From Rhizobium sp. Q54 (GTDB lineage: Bacteria > Pseudomonadota > Alphaproteobacteria > UBA2966 > CAIVPW01): 64,000 nucleotides of DNA. The stretch is from positions 56,684 through 120,683 of the forward strand of contig CAMEYM010000004.1 of NCBI GenBank assembly GCA_945947575.1. The letters are read 5' to 3'. The translations under genes were made by a program, and so were the position numbers. The notes beneath the pieces were generated by a model. That model ran no database searches, was not told where the DNA came from, and worked only from the letters and a program-made list of their open reading frames with translations. Below are positions 1-8,044 of this stretch, piece after piece. The number at the start of each line of letters is the position of its first letter. Position 1 is the stretch's first letter.

Positions 1-178
1 GTACATCTACCAGGTCGTCGTCGACGGCAAGGAGATCAAGACCAACGGGGTCCGCTTCTTGGAGTTCGACGAGGCAGGCACCATCCGCCTCAACATGGTT
101 CCGATCCGCGTCGGCTCGTTCAAGTATTACGTTCTGGGCCAGGAAGGCACGATGACGGGGACCGTCACCGTCAAGTAG
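1..178 (+). CDS. Cupredoxin-like periplasmic protein, C-terminal fragment
   Basis: The gene enters from the left edge, so only its last 58 codons are visible (frame starting at base 2, TAG stop at 176-178). The tail has the pattern VPIR-x-G-x-[FY]-x-[FY]-Y-V-x-G-x-E, then M-x-G-x-V and a terminal basic residue. The next gene (432-857) ends in the same pattern, so the two are tandem paralogues. The pattern resembles the last strand region of cupredoxins, where copper is held by Cys, His and Met. Here the Met position is kept, the His position is Gln and no Cys is present, so type-1 copper binding is unlikely. A role beside the downstream PQQ-linked genes is inferred from position only. Confidence 0.6.
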   Translation, partial: YIYQVVVDGKEIKTNGVRFLEFDEAGTIRLNMVPIRVGSFKYYVLGQEGTMTGTVTVK

Positions 179-201
179 CGCCACCGTCTGGACACGTTCG
201 A

Positions 202-249
202 AAAGGCCGGCTGGTGGTTGTGGGTAGCCACCAAGCCGGCCTTTCTTTT
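202..249 (+). terminator. Rho-independent terminator
   Basis: An 11-bp GC-rich stem (202-212 with 234-244) continues after a one-base bulge into a further 5 bp (213-217 with 228-232) around a 10-base loop. It is followed by a T-rich tail (245-249). It sits 24 bases after the stop of the left-edge gene and probably separates it from the gene at 432. The rest of the 179-431 interval shows no gene. Confidence 0.75.
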
Positions 250-431
250 GCGACGGGAAATGCTCGCCGGCCGACATCGGGTCCGCGAGCCACGGAATCC
301 GCCCTAGTGGTTGTTGGAGTTGGTGGTTGCGACCGATGGCATGAGGCTTGCCTATCTGAGGTATTGGTAAACGCGATCGGCCCGACGGACTGCTCGGTCC
401 TGCGGCCGCCACGGGCACTGGGAGGTACACC

Positions 432-857
432 GTGAAGAAACCACGTTTGTCCGCGGCCGCGCTTGCGCTTGGCCTGGCTTTCACGCCGCCGGCCCTCGCG
501 GCCGGCAATCTCGCGTCCCGCCCCACGGCCCTCGAGCTGACCCTCCGGTCGGACCTGACCATGTCCAACTACGAGTACACGCTCGAAACCGGGAAGTACT
601 ACCGCTGGGACATCACCATGGCCGCCGACGGCGAGGAGTTCGCGGTCGCTGCGCCCGAACTGTGGCGCAACTCGTGGATCAACGAGTTCAAGGTCGGCGA
701 CCTCGAGATCCACATGTTCGGCGCACCCTATCAGGTCGAGTTCGACGGCCCCGGCCTGCTGCAGGTCTGGTTCGTGCCCATCCGCCCCGGTGACTACGAC
801 TTCTATGTGCCGGGTCACGAATCGCGCGGCATGAAGGGCAAGTTCATCGTTCGGTAG
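432..857 (+). CDS. Exported cupredoxin-like protein
   Basis: This is a 141-residue protein with a typical Sec signal peptide (basic start, hydrophobic core, cleavage near ALAA at about 21-24), so it should be periplasmic. The GTG start is preceded by GGAGGT at 421-426 with ideal spacing. The C-terminal 50 residues match the left-edge gene and look like a cupredoxin end: VPIRPGDYDFYVPGHE, then GMKGKF. The His and Met that would bind copper are present but the Cys is replaced, so it may be a structural or non-type-1 variant. It stands directly before a beta-propeller and an ABC binding protein of the PQQ-linked type. A role in periplasmic alcohol oxidation is an inference from neighbours. Confidence 0.65.
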   Translation: MKKPRLSAAALALGLAFTPPALAAGNLASRPTALELTLRSDLTMSNYEYTLETGKYYRWDITMAADGEEFAVAAPELWRNSWINEFKVGDLEIHMFGAPYQVEFDGPGLLQVWFVPIRPGDYDFYVPGHESRGMKGKFIVR

Positions 858-923
858 CGCTCTTTCGCGCGCCCACATACTCGTCTGTGCCCACCGGCCG
901 CAGACCCTCGACAGGAGGTCGCC

Positions 924-1967
924 ATGGCAACTTCACTCTGGACCCCGAACCGGCGCAGCCTTCTGAAGGCTGGCGCCGCGGGCGCCGCCCTCGCTGGCGC
1001 CCCGCTGGCAATGCATACGGCGCAGGCGGTGGGCACCGGCCGCATCTACATCAGCCACGAGAAGTCGCATGAACTGACGGTCCTCGACGGCACCAGCTTC
1101 CAGGTGGTGAAACGCATCAAGACCTCGCGCCGTCCGCGCGGGATGGTGTTCAACCCGGCGCACACGCTGCTGTACGTCGCGTGCGGTGACGAGGACGTCG
1201 TCGATGTCATCGATGTCGCTAAGGAGGCGGTCGTCGATGCAATTCCGACCGGTCCAAGCCCCGAGGTGCTGACCATCAGTCCTGACGAAAAGACGATGTT
1301 CATCGCCAACGAGGAAGACTCCTCGATGTGGATCATCAGCATCGAGGACAAGGTGTTGCTGCACGAGGTCCCCTCGGGCGCGGAGCCGGAAGGCGTGCTG
1401 GTCGTGCCCGACGGCAAGCTCGTCTACTTGACCTCGGAAGTGGCCGACATGATCCACAAGGTGGACGTTGCGCGCGGCATCATCCTCGACAACGTCGTCG
1501 TCGGTACGCGTCCCCGCAGAATGCGTATTACGCCCGACCAAAAGGAGTTGTGGATCACCTGCGAGCTGTCGGGCGAGGTCTACATTGTCGATGTCGCCAG
1601 CTACAAGGTGACCGACGTCATCAATTTCCTGCCGCCCGGCTTCCGACAGGTGGACGTGACGCCCGTAGGCCTGGAGATGACTGCCGACGGCAAGAAGGTG
1701 TGGGTCACGCTCGGCCGCGCCAATCATGTCGCCGTCGTCGATGTGGCAACCCGAAAGATCGAACAGTACATCCTGGTCGGCTCGCGCCCCTGGGGCATCA
1801 CCTTCACGTCCGACGAGAAGACGGCGCTGGTCGCCAATTGCCTCTCGGACGATCTGTCGATCGTCGATATCGCCTCGAAGCGCGTGCAGAAGTCTGTCCC
1901 GACCGGCCGCGTGCCGTACACGCCGCTGGTCAACGATCGTATCGGTTGGGCGCCCGTCGGTAACTGA
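924..1967 (+). CDS. PQQ-dependent catabolism-associated YVTN beta-propeller protein
   Basis: The 347-residue protein starts with a twin-arginine signal (RRSLLK near residue 10, hydrophobic Ala-rich core, cleavage near residue 35), so it is exported folded by Tat. The mature part is made of about seven repeats of the type I-x-T-x-x-x-P-x-G-[IMV]-x-[FIV], followed by DDDV/DVA turns. These are YVTN/NHL-like blades and should form a beta-propeller. This family regularly accompanies the ABC binding protein and PedC-type permease found next in this window, near PQQ-dependent alcohol dehydrogenases. The exact ligand is unknown. AGGAGG at 913-918 supports the ATG. It is likely cotranscribed with 432-857 and 1991-4122. 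Confidence 0.8.
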   Translation: MATSLWTPNRRSLLKAGAAGAALAGAPLAMHTAQAVGTGRIYISHEKSHELTVLDGTSFQVVKRIKTSRRPRGMVFNPAHTLLYVACGDEDVVDVIDVAKEAVVDAIPTGPSPEVLTISPDEKTMFIANEEDSSMWIISIEDKVLLHEVPSGAEPEGVLVVPDGKLVYLTSEVADMIHKVDVARGIILDNVVVGTRPRRMRITPDQKELWITCELSGEVYIVDVASYKVTDVINFLPPGFRQVDVTPVGLEMTADGKKVWVTLGRANHVAVVDVATRKIEQYILVGSRPWGITFTSDEKTALVANCLSDDLSIVDIASKRVQKSVPTGRVPYTPLVNDRIGWAPVGN

Positions 1968-1990
1968 TTCGCGCCTGGGAGGGCAGGAGC

Positions 1991-3226
1991 ATGAACCGAC
2001 TGATAGCGATCCTCGGTGCGGCGTTGCTGGCAGTGCTCGGCACCGGCGCTGTGTGGGCGCAAGGCGTTGCCCCCGCAGCCCCGCCGACGTTGTTCAAGAT
2101 CGGCTATGTCGATATCGAGGATGACCCGCGCTACGACCGCGAGTTCGTCTACGCTCTTACTCAACCGGGCCGGGAGCGCGTGCGCATCCCGTCCGTCGCG
2201 CGCTATCAGCCGTTTCCGGGCGCGCAACTCGCCATTGATGAGTCGAACCAGACCGGGCGCTTCTCGGGCAACTCATTCGAGCTGATCCGTCACAGCGGCG
2301 CCGATGCAGCCGGCCTGGTTGCCTGGATCGAAAAGGCTCGCGCCGAGCAGGGCATCAACTTCTTCCTGATCGACGCCGACACAAATACGACGCGAGCCGT
2401 CAGCCAGGCGGTGCGCGGCCAAGAGGTGATGCTATTCAACGTCACCAACCCGGACGATCGTCTGCGCGGGGCGTTCTGCGCGCAGAACCTCCTGCACACG
2501 GCGCCGAGCTACAACATGCTCACCGACGCGGTGACGCAGTACCTGGTGTTCCAGGGCTGGGTGAACATCTTGCTGCTCACCGGTCCGCTTGAGGAAGACG
2601 TCAAGGTGGCGGAGGCACTCAAGCGCTCGATCCGGCGCAACGGTGCGCGCCTGGTCGAGGAGCGCAAGTTCCTCCCCTCCAACGATCCGCGCCAGCGCGA
2701 GCTCAACAACACGCGTCTGCTCACCGGCGGCAACCGCGACTACGACGTCGTGTTCATCGCCGACACGGATGGCGAGTTCGCGCGCACCTTCCCCTATCAG
2801 ACCGTACGCGCGCGCCCCGTGGTCGGCGCGGCGGGCCTCACGCCCGAAGCGTGGCATTGGACCTGGGAGCGGCAAGGCGCGCCGCAGCTGTCCAGCCGCT
2901 TCCACACCGCCAATAACCGGTTCATGTACGGACCGGACTGGTCGGCATGGGCGGCAGTACGGGCGCTCACGCTCGCGCAGAGCCGCGTCAAGTCGCTCGA
3001 CTATCGCCAAGTTCGTGAGTACGTGCTCAGCGACCAGCTGCGCTTCGACGGATACATGGGCAGTCAGCTCGATTTCCGCGCATGGGACCACCAGTTGCGC
3101 ATGAACGTCTTCCTGACGCTGCCCAATGCGGTCATCGCGCGTGCGCCGATGGAGAAGTTCGAGCACGCCACCAACGATCTTGATACTCTTGGTGTAGATC
3201 GGCCGGAAACGACCTGCAGGTTCTAG
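1991..3226 (+). CDS. ABC transporter substrate-binding protein of the PQQ-dependent alcohol dehydrogenase system
   Basis: The 411-residue protein has a Sec signal peptide (residues 1-24, cleavage after VWAQ) and a periplasmic-binding-protein fold of type I, in which the ligand would sit between two lobes. The late motif GLTPEAWHWTWERQGAPQL, followed by F-x-x-x-N-x-R-F-M-x-x-x-D-W-[SA]-A-W-x-A-V-R-A, is characteristic of the binding protein that travels with PQQ-linked beta-propeller and PedC genes. The natural ligand of the family is not established. The stop codon lies five bases before the permease start, so the two are translated from one message. No ATPase gene stands between them, although one usually does in this type of cluster. 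Confidence 0.8.
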   Translation: MNRLIAILGAALLAVLGTGAVWAQGVAPAAPPTLFKIGYVDIEDDPRYDREFVYALTQPGRERVRIPSVARYQPFPGAQLAIDESNQTGRFSGNSFELIRHSGADAAGLVAWIEKARAEQGINFFLIDADTNTTRAVSQAVRGQEVMLFNVTNPDDRLRGAFCAQNLLHTAPSYNMLTDAVTQYLVFQGWVNILLLTGPLEEDVKVAEALKRSIRRNGARLVEERKFLPSNDPRQRELNNTRLLTGGNRDYDVVFIADTDGEFARTFPYQTVRARPVVGAAGLTPEAWHWTWERQGAPQLSSRFHTANNRFMYGPDWSAWAAVRALTLAQSRVKSLDYRQVREYVLSDQLRFDGYMGSQLDFRAWDHQLRMNVFLTLPNAVIARAPMEKFEHATNDLDTLGVDRPETTCRF

Positions 3227-3231
3227 GCGCC

Positions 3232-4122
3232 GTGACCGCACAGCTCACAACGGAAACCACTTTCACGGGGGCCGACAACCGCCGTCGCGCGTCGCCGTTT
3301 GTGCACTGGAGCCTGGCGCTCTACGCCATCGCCAATCGCGAGATCGGCAAGTTCATTCGCCAACGCGGCCGCTGGGCATCGGCGCTGATCCGGCCGATTC
3401 TGTGGCTGGTCGTGTTCGCCGCCGGCATCGGCAGCCTGCTCGGCATCTCGATCGTGCCGCCGTACCAGACGTATGTGACGTACCAGGAGTACATCATGCC
3501 GGGCCTGCTCGGCATCGTGCTGCTGTTCTACGGCATGCAGTCCTCGCTCTCGATGGTCTACGACCGCGAGATGGGCATGATGCGCCTGCTGCTGACTGCG
3601 CCGCTGCCGCGCTGGGCGATCCTGCTTTTCAAGCTGCTCGGTGCGACGTTCCTGGCGGTGATCCAGGCGTACATCTTTCTGCTCATCACCTACGGCTTCA
3701 GCTTCATCTTCCCGCGCCTCACCGCGGCGCTGCCGTGGTCGGGCTGGCTGTACGTGCTCGGACCGCTGTTCCTCGGTGGCATGATGTTGTCGTCGGTCGG
3801 CCTCTTGCTCTCGGTGTACATCCGCCAGCTCGAGAACTTCGCCGGTGCGATGAACTTCGTGATCTTCCCGATGTTCTTCATCTCGCCCGCGCTCTATCCC
3901 CTGTGGAAGCTGCGCGAGGTCGGCGCCGATGTCGTCTACTGGGGCGCCCAGATCAACCCGTTCACCCACGTCATCGAACTGATCCGCTACTCGATCTACG
4001 GCCAGTTCAACGGCATCGCCTTAGCGGTGGTGGTGGGCGTCACGCTGGCGTGCTTCGTCCTCGCCGCCATCGGCTACGACCCGCAGCGCGGCATGATCCA
4101 GCGCATTGGCCGAGCTAACTAG
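3232..4122 (+). CDS. ABC-2 type permease, PedC-like (PQQ-associated)
   Basis: A 296-residue inner-membrane protein with about six hydrophobic segments and the ABC-2 layout. A cytoplasmic N-terminus comes first, then the YDREMGMMRLLLTAPLP loop after the second helix, which in this family contacts the ATPase. The late region NFVIFPMFFISPALYPLW and the INPFTHVIELIR ending fit PedC-type permeases of alcohol-linked ABC systems. The start is GTG at 3232, five bases after the binding-protein stop. A PedC-type permease needs an ATP-binding partner, and none is encoded next to it here; it could lie left of the window. Confidence 0.8.
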   Translation: MTAQLTTETTFTGADNRRRASPFVHWSLALYAIANREIGKFIRQRGRWASALIRPILWLVVFAAGIGSLLGISIVPPYQTYVTYQEYIMPGLLGIVLLFYGMQSSLSMVYDREMGMMRLLLTAPLPRWAILLFKLLGATFLAVIQAYIFLLITYGFSFIFPRLTAALPWSGWLYVLGPLFLGGMMLSSVGLLLSVYIRQLENFAGAMNFVIFPMFFISPALYPLWKLREVGADVVYWGAQINPFTHVIELIRYSIYGQFNGIALAVVVGVTLACFVLAAIGYDPQRGMIQRIGRAN

Positions 4123-4241
4123 CAGAAAACATTAGATTTTTTGCGCTCTTCCCGGCCCGCCATGTCCACCGGAAGGTGTGCTAAAAGGGAGCGCCGCGCG
4201 GACGGGTGTTTCTGGGCGGCATGGGAGGAGTTCACACCGCC

Positions 4242-5240
4242 ATGGCCGCCGCTCCAAGCCGTCGTCGTGTTCTAGCGATCTTCGGCGCCGCCGCAGGAAT
4301 GTCTCTCGCCGGCGCCATGCGCCCGGCCCGCGCGGACGCTCAGTTCTTCACGTGGCAGGGCACGGCGCTCGGCGCTGACGCCTCTCTCACGCTGGCTCAC
4401 ACCTCTGCGGTGGCCGCCCAGCGCATCATCGACAGGGCGGTGGCGGAGGTGCGAAGGCTTGAAGCGATCTTCAGCCTGCACCAACCGGACAGCGAGATTG
4501 CGCGGCTGAACCGCGACGGGCGCATCACGCGGCCCTCCCAGGACATGCTGGTCCTGTTGACCGAGGCCAAGCGCTTCGGCGAATTGAGCAACGGCGCGTT
4601 CGACGTGACCGTGCAGCCGCTCTGGAACCTGTATTCCGCGCACTTCAAGCGCTCGCCCGATGCGACCGAAGGACCAACTGCCGCCGACATTCGTGCCGCG
4701 GTCGCCCTGGTCGATTACCGTCGCATCGACATCAACCCGCTCTTCGTCGCTCTCGATCGCAAGGGCATGGGCGTGACCCTCGACGGCATCGCCCAGGGCT
4801 ACATCACCGACAAGGTCGCTGATCTGTTGCGCGAGCAGGGCATCGCCCACGTTCTCGTCGATCTCGGCGAGGCCCGCGCTCTGGGCAACCATCCCGAGGG
4901 CCGGCCCTGGGTCATCGGCCTCAAGGATCCGCAGCAGCCGGCACGCGTTGCGCGCTCGATCGACCTCGCCAACATGTCGCTGGCGACGTCCGGCGGCTAC
5001 GGCACCGTGTTCGACGCCCGCGGGCGCTTCCACCACCTGTTCGATCCGCGCACCGGCACCAGCGCCGCGCACCACATCGGGGTGTCGATCGTCACCCCGC
5101 GCGCGACCCACGCCGACGCGCTCTCCACCTCGGTGTACGTATCGCCGGCGTCCGAGACCGAGCGCATCCTGCGCCGCCACGGCAACGCGACTGCCTACGT
5201 CACCTATCCGGACGGCACCACCCGTACCTTCTCGGCGTAG
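4242..5240 (+). CDS. apbE: FAD:protein FMN transferase (ApbE), Tat-exported
   Basis: ApbE enzymes attach FMN covalently to a Thr or Ser of partner proteins outside the cytoplasm, using FAD and Mg2+. The 332-residue product begins with a twin-arginine signal (SRRRVLAI, then a hydrophobic Ala/Gly core). It carries the family landmarks: E-x-I-F-S-L-H-x-x-x-S-E-I-x-x-L-N-R, LDGIAQGYITD, VDLGEARALG and the late P-x-T-G region. The ATG at 4242 is chosen because GGAGGAG (about 4225-4230) precedes it and the Tat motif starts there. A possible GTG at 4206 would add 12 unlikely residues. No obvious FMN-binding-domain client is encoded in the window. It is separated from the permease by 119 bases. Confidence 0.85.
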   Translation: MAAAPSRRRVLAIFGAAAGMSLAGAMRPARADAQFFTWQGTALGADASLTLAHTSAVAAQRIIDRAVAEVRRLEAIFSLHQPDSEIARLNRDGRITRPSQDMLVLLTEAKRFGELSNGAFDVTVQPLWNLYSAHFKRSPDATEGPTAADIRAAVALVDYRRIDINPLFVALDRKGMGVTLDGIAQGYITDKVADLLREQGIAHVLVDLGEARALGNHPEGRPWVIGLKDPQQPARVARSIDLANMSLATSGGYGTVFDARGRFHHLFDPRTGTSAAHHIGVSIVTPRATHADALSTSVYVSPASETERILRRHGNATAYVTYPDGTTRTFSA

Positions 5241-5251
5241 CAGCCGGGCAC

Positions 5252-5283
5252 AAAAAAGGGCCGCGGATTCCGCGGCCCTTTTT
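5252..5283. terminator. Bidirectional hairpin terminator
   Basis: A perfect 9-bp GC stem (5258-5266 with 5270-5278) has a 3-base loop, six A on the left and five T on the right. It therefore can stop transcription from both apbE (plus strand) and the convergent gene ending at 5303. Confidence 0.85.
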
Positions 5284-5302
5284 CGTTGGAAGCGGGCGGT
5301 GG

Positions 5303-5908
5303 CTAGCGGCGCGCCAGCGGCTTCGGGTCGAACTTCATGTCGACCACGGCGCCGTTGTCGTCAAGGGTGAAGCGCGTGACGGTCTGTTCCATCTGGTCGT
5401 GCATCTCGATGGTCGCGTAGTAGACCAGCGTCACCACCGGATTGAGCTTCTCGACCTTCACCGACACGGGCACCTTGTCGGTAGCGTTCTGCGCCAGGTA
5501 CTGGTGAATGTTCACCGTGTACTCGCCCTTCATGTAGCCGCGCATCGACACGGTTTCTTGGTTCAGCGGATTCTGGATGCGCACGCCATCTACGGTGATG
5601 ACGTCGCGGAAGTTGCCGCGGTCGTCCCGGTCAAGGTGCATCAGGCCGGCTTCGCGGCCCTTGTACCAAACCATGCCGCCCTGCGGATCCTGCACGTAAA
5701 GATCCATGTCGTCGGGATGGTTGTCGGGCCAATTCACCGTGATGAGGAACTCGGCCTTCGGGTCGATCTTGGCGTCCTGGGCGACCGGGTTGATCAGCAT
5801 GAAGGCGACCAGGAACATGAACGTGAAGCTGAGCAACGCGTTGAACAGCATGTCCTGGAAGGGATAGAACACTTCGCCTTCGTAAAAGAACCCGTCGGAC
5901 GACTTCAT
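5303..5908 (-). CDS. Membrane-anchored protein with DUF2135-like periplasmic domain
   Basis: The 201-residue protein has a short cytoplasmic start, one hydrophobic helix (about residues 22-41) and a large periplasmic part, so the topology is like ExbD or MotB. The outer domain contains NWPDNHPDDMDLYVQDPQGG, then a second acidic loop HLDRDDRGNF and a G-E-Y-T-V-N-I strand. This is the layout of DUF2135/YfaP-like calcium-loop beta-sandwiches, a resemblance seen by eye only. ATG at 5908 is preferred because the sequence upstream of it is a low-quality Arg/Gly-rich extension. No MotA/ExbB-like partner is in the window. Function unknown. Confidence 0.7.
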   Translation of the reverse strand: MKSSDGFFYEGEVFYPFQDMLFNALLSFTFMFLVAFMLINPVAQDAKIDPKAEFLITVNWPDNHPDDMDLYVQDPQGGMVWYKGREAGLMHLDRDDRGNFRDVITVDGVRIQNPLNQETVSMRGYMKGEYTVNIHQYLAQNATDKVPVSVKVEKLNPVVTLVYYATIEMHDQMEQTVTRFTLDDNGAVVDMKFDPKPLARR

Positions 5909-6031
5909 GACACCTGTTGCTCCTGCCCCAGCCGGGCGATCAAACAGGCATCGGCGCACGGACGCAAGGGGCGGCCCCATGGGCGTCCCTCGGCGCCCCT
6001 AACATCGCAGAAATCCTAGGGAATATCCGAG

Positions 6032-7234
6032 CTAGACTCGGCAGCCCGATTGGGGCGCGATGGCCCCGAGCTTCTCGACCAGGCGTAGCTGACCGCCCTC
6101 GGTACGGGCGATGTACATCTGCATCGCCATGTGGTGGTCGGGAGTGATGGTCATGTTGCCGGTCGCGGTGGCCAGAGTGAGACCGGTCATGCCGTTGACC
6201 GCGCCTTCGCGGCTCACGTCGCCCGACTTCTCGATGCCGCCCTTGAGCGCCATCAGCGCGTTGTAGTGGGCGAACACATAATGAGAGACGCCGGTGTTGG
6301 CGCCGTGCATGGCGCGCACGCGCGTGACGAAATCGCGTACGCCGGCGTCCGGATCGGAGGCCACGAAGGGCACGCCCGCCACCATGTTCTCGCCTTTGCC
6401 TTCGCCGAACGCGCCCAGGTACGTCTCGCTGAATCCGAGGAACGCGATGGTGACGCGGCGCAAGAGGCCGAATTCTTCGGCCTGCTTGATGAAGGTGATG
6501 CCGGGTGCGCCCGGCAACGCGAACAGCAGTATTTGCGCGCCTGAGTCGGCGATCTTGCGGATCACCGGGACGAAGTCCTTCTCGTCGCCGGCGGTGTACT
6601 CCTCGGCGACGACGGAGCCGCCGACCTGGGTGATCATCGGCTTGGCTGCCTTGAACATGTTGCGCGGCCACACGTAGTTCTGGCCGAACATGTAGTAGCG
6701 GTTGCCTTTGCCCTGGGTGTTGAGCCACGGGATGAGGGGTGCGGTGTCCTGGTTCGGCACCGTGTTGAAGAAGAACAGGTATCGGCCGCAGCCGCCGCCC
6801 TGGTCGTTGGCGCCCTCGTAGTTGGTGGCGTAGAGCAGCGGCGTCTTGAGGCCGTCCATGATCGGCGCCATCGCCTCGCGCGACGACGACAGGATCTCGC
6901 CGGCAATGGCGATCGCCTCGTCGCGCTGGATCAGCTCGCGCGCGCGCTCGGCAGCCGTCTTCGGATCGGTGCGGCTATCGCGATAGAGGATCTCGACCGG
7001 CCGGCCCAGGATGCCGCCCCGCGCGTTGATCTCGGCGCGGGCGAGGTCGAGGCCGATGCGCGCCTGCTCGCCGAACAGCTCGAGGCCGCCCGAGAACGGC
7101 AGCACCGCGCCCACAGGAATGGGCCGCGCCTGAGCGATGGCGGGAAAGCCGAAGGTGCCTGCGAGTGTCGCGGCGCCTGCCCCGGCCAGGAATGCCCTAC
7201 GGCCAGCCAACTTCCGAGCGGAGGTTGATATCAC
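6032..7234 (-). CDS. Branched-chain-amino-acid-type ABC transporter substrate-binding protein, Tat-exported
   Basis: A 400-residue type I periplasmic binding protein. It opens with a twin-arginine signal (GRRAFLAGAGA) and cleavage near AIAQA at about 36. Family landmarks follow: PVGAVLPFSGGLELFGEQ, then G-R-P-V-E-I-L-Y-R-D-S and A-I-A-G-E-I-L-S-S. It is transcribed divergently from a complete livG-livF-livH-livM set and is almost certainly its ligand-capturing subunit. The ligand (amino acid, urea, amide or other) cannot be read from the sequence. The GTG start is supported by GAGGAA just upstream. Confidence 0.85.
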   Translation of the reverse strand: MISTSARKLAGRRAFLAGAGAATLAGTFGFPAIAQARPIPVGAVLPFSGGLELFGEQARIGLDLARAEINARGGILGRPVEILYRDSRTDPKTAAERARELIQRDEAIAIAGEILSSSREAMAPIMDGLKTPLLYATNYEGANDQGGGCGRYLFFFNTVPNQDTAPLIPWLNTQGKGNRYYMFGQNYVWPRNMFKAAKPMITQVGGSVVAEEYTAGDEKDFVPVIRKIADSGAQILLFALPGAPGITFIKQAEEFGLLRRVTIAFLGFSETYLGAFGEGKGENMVAGVPFVASDPDAGVRDFVTRVRAMHGANTGVSHYVFAHYNALMALKGGIEKSGDVSREGAVNGMTGLTLATATGNMTITPDHHMAMQMYIARTEGGQLRLVEKLGAIAPQSGCRV

Positions 7235-7263
7235 TGCTTTTCCTCGTCTTTTCGTGAAGGACC

Positions 7264-7276
7264 GGAGCTAAGCTCC
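7264..7276. promoter_or_regulatory. Palindrome in the divergent transporter promoter region
   Basis: Six-base arms (7264-7269 and 7271-7276) around one central A form a perfect 13-bp palindrome. It lies in the 104-base interval between the binding-protein gene and livG, which must hold both promoters. It is a candidate operator; the match is short and could be chance in GC-rich DNA. Confidence 0.3.
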
Positions 7277-7338
7277 TGGCCTGCGAGCGCGCCTGCGACG
7301 GCGCGGAATATAGCCTACCGAACCCTCGGGTCCAGGCC

Positions 7339-8040
7339 ATGGCCCTCCTAGAGCTAGAAAATCTCCATCGCCATTTCGGCGGCGTGAAGGCTGTGGACGG
7401 CGTCGACCTTAGCCTCGAGCGCGGCGAGCTGCGTGCGCTGATCGGGCCTAACGGGTGCGGCAAATCGACGTTGTTCAATCTCATCACCGGCGCCCTGCGC
7501 CCGGCCAGCGGACGCATTCGCTTTGCCGGGCGCGACATCGCCGGTCTGGCGGCGCATCACATCGCGCGCCTCGGGGTCGGGCGCAAATTCCAGGTCACCT
7601 CGGTGTTCGACGAGCTCAGCGTCGCCGACAATTTGCGCGTCGCGCAGGGGCAACGCACCACATTGTCGATCGATGCGCTGCTGACGCGGTTGCATTTGAT
7701 CGAGCGCCGCGACGTACCGGCCGGCGTGCTCTCGCACGGCGAGCGCCAATGGGTCGAAATGGGCATGGTCCTGGCCGCTCATCCGAAGCTCCTATTGCTC
7801 GATGAGCCGACCGCCGGAATGACGGCGCCGGAGACGGCGGCAACCGTCGACCTCATCCGCGATATCGCTGCGACCGGCGATGTCACGGTCATCGTCATCG
7901 AGCACGACGTCGGCTTTCTCGCGCGCCTCGATTGCGCGGTCACCGTCATGGCCAAAGGCAAGATCCTGTGTACCGGCTCGTTCGCGGATGTGCGCGCCGA
8001 TGCGGAAGTGCGCGCGCTGTACTTCGGCAACGCGGCTTGA
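7339..8040 (+). CDS. livG: ABC transporter ATP-binding protein, LivG type
   Basis: This is one of the two cytoplasmic ATPases of the importer. Walker A is GPNGCGKST (about residues 37-45), followed by the Q-loop region with GRKFQV. The signature loop is degenerate (LSHGERQWVEMGMVLA instead of LSGGQ). Walker B LLLLDEPTAGM and the switch His (EHD) are intact. At 233 residues it is slightly shorter than typical LivG. The reduced signature SHGERQ is common in this subfamily and does not by itself suggest inactivity. It is first in the operon livG-livF-livH-livM, four bases before livF. The symbol is family-level because the substrate is unknown. Confidence 0.88.
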   Translation: MALLELENLHRHFGGVKAVDGVDLSLERGELRALIGPNGCGKSTLFNLITGALRPASGRIRFAGRDIAGLAAHHIARLGVGRKFQVTSVFDELSVADNLRVAQGQRTTLSIDALLTRLHLIERRDVPAGVLSHGERQWVEMGMVLAAHPKLLLLDEPTAGMTAPETAATVDLIRDIAATGDVTVIVIEHDVGFLARLDCAVTVMAKGKILCTGSFADVRADAEVRALYFGNAA

Positions 8041-8044
8041 GCCG

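Noticed and set aside
7739..7790. LivG signature loop lacking LSGGQ taken as loss of function
   Set aside because: Reduced signature loops of this type are common in the subfamily and Walker A, Walker B and the switch His are intact.
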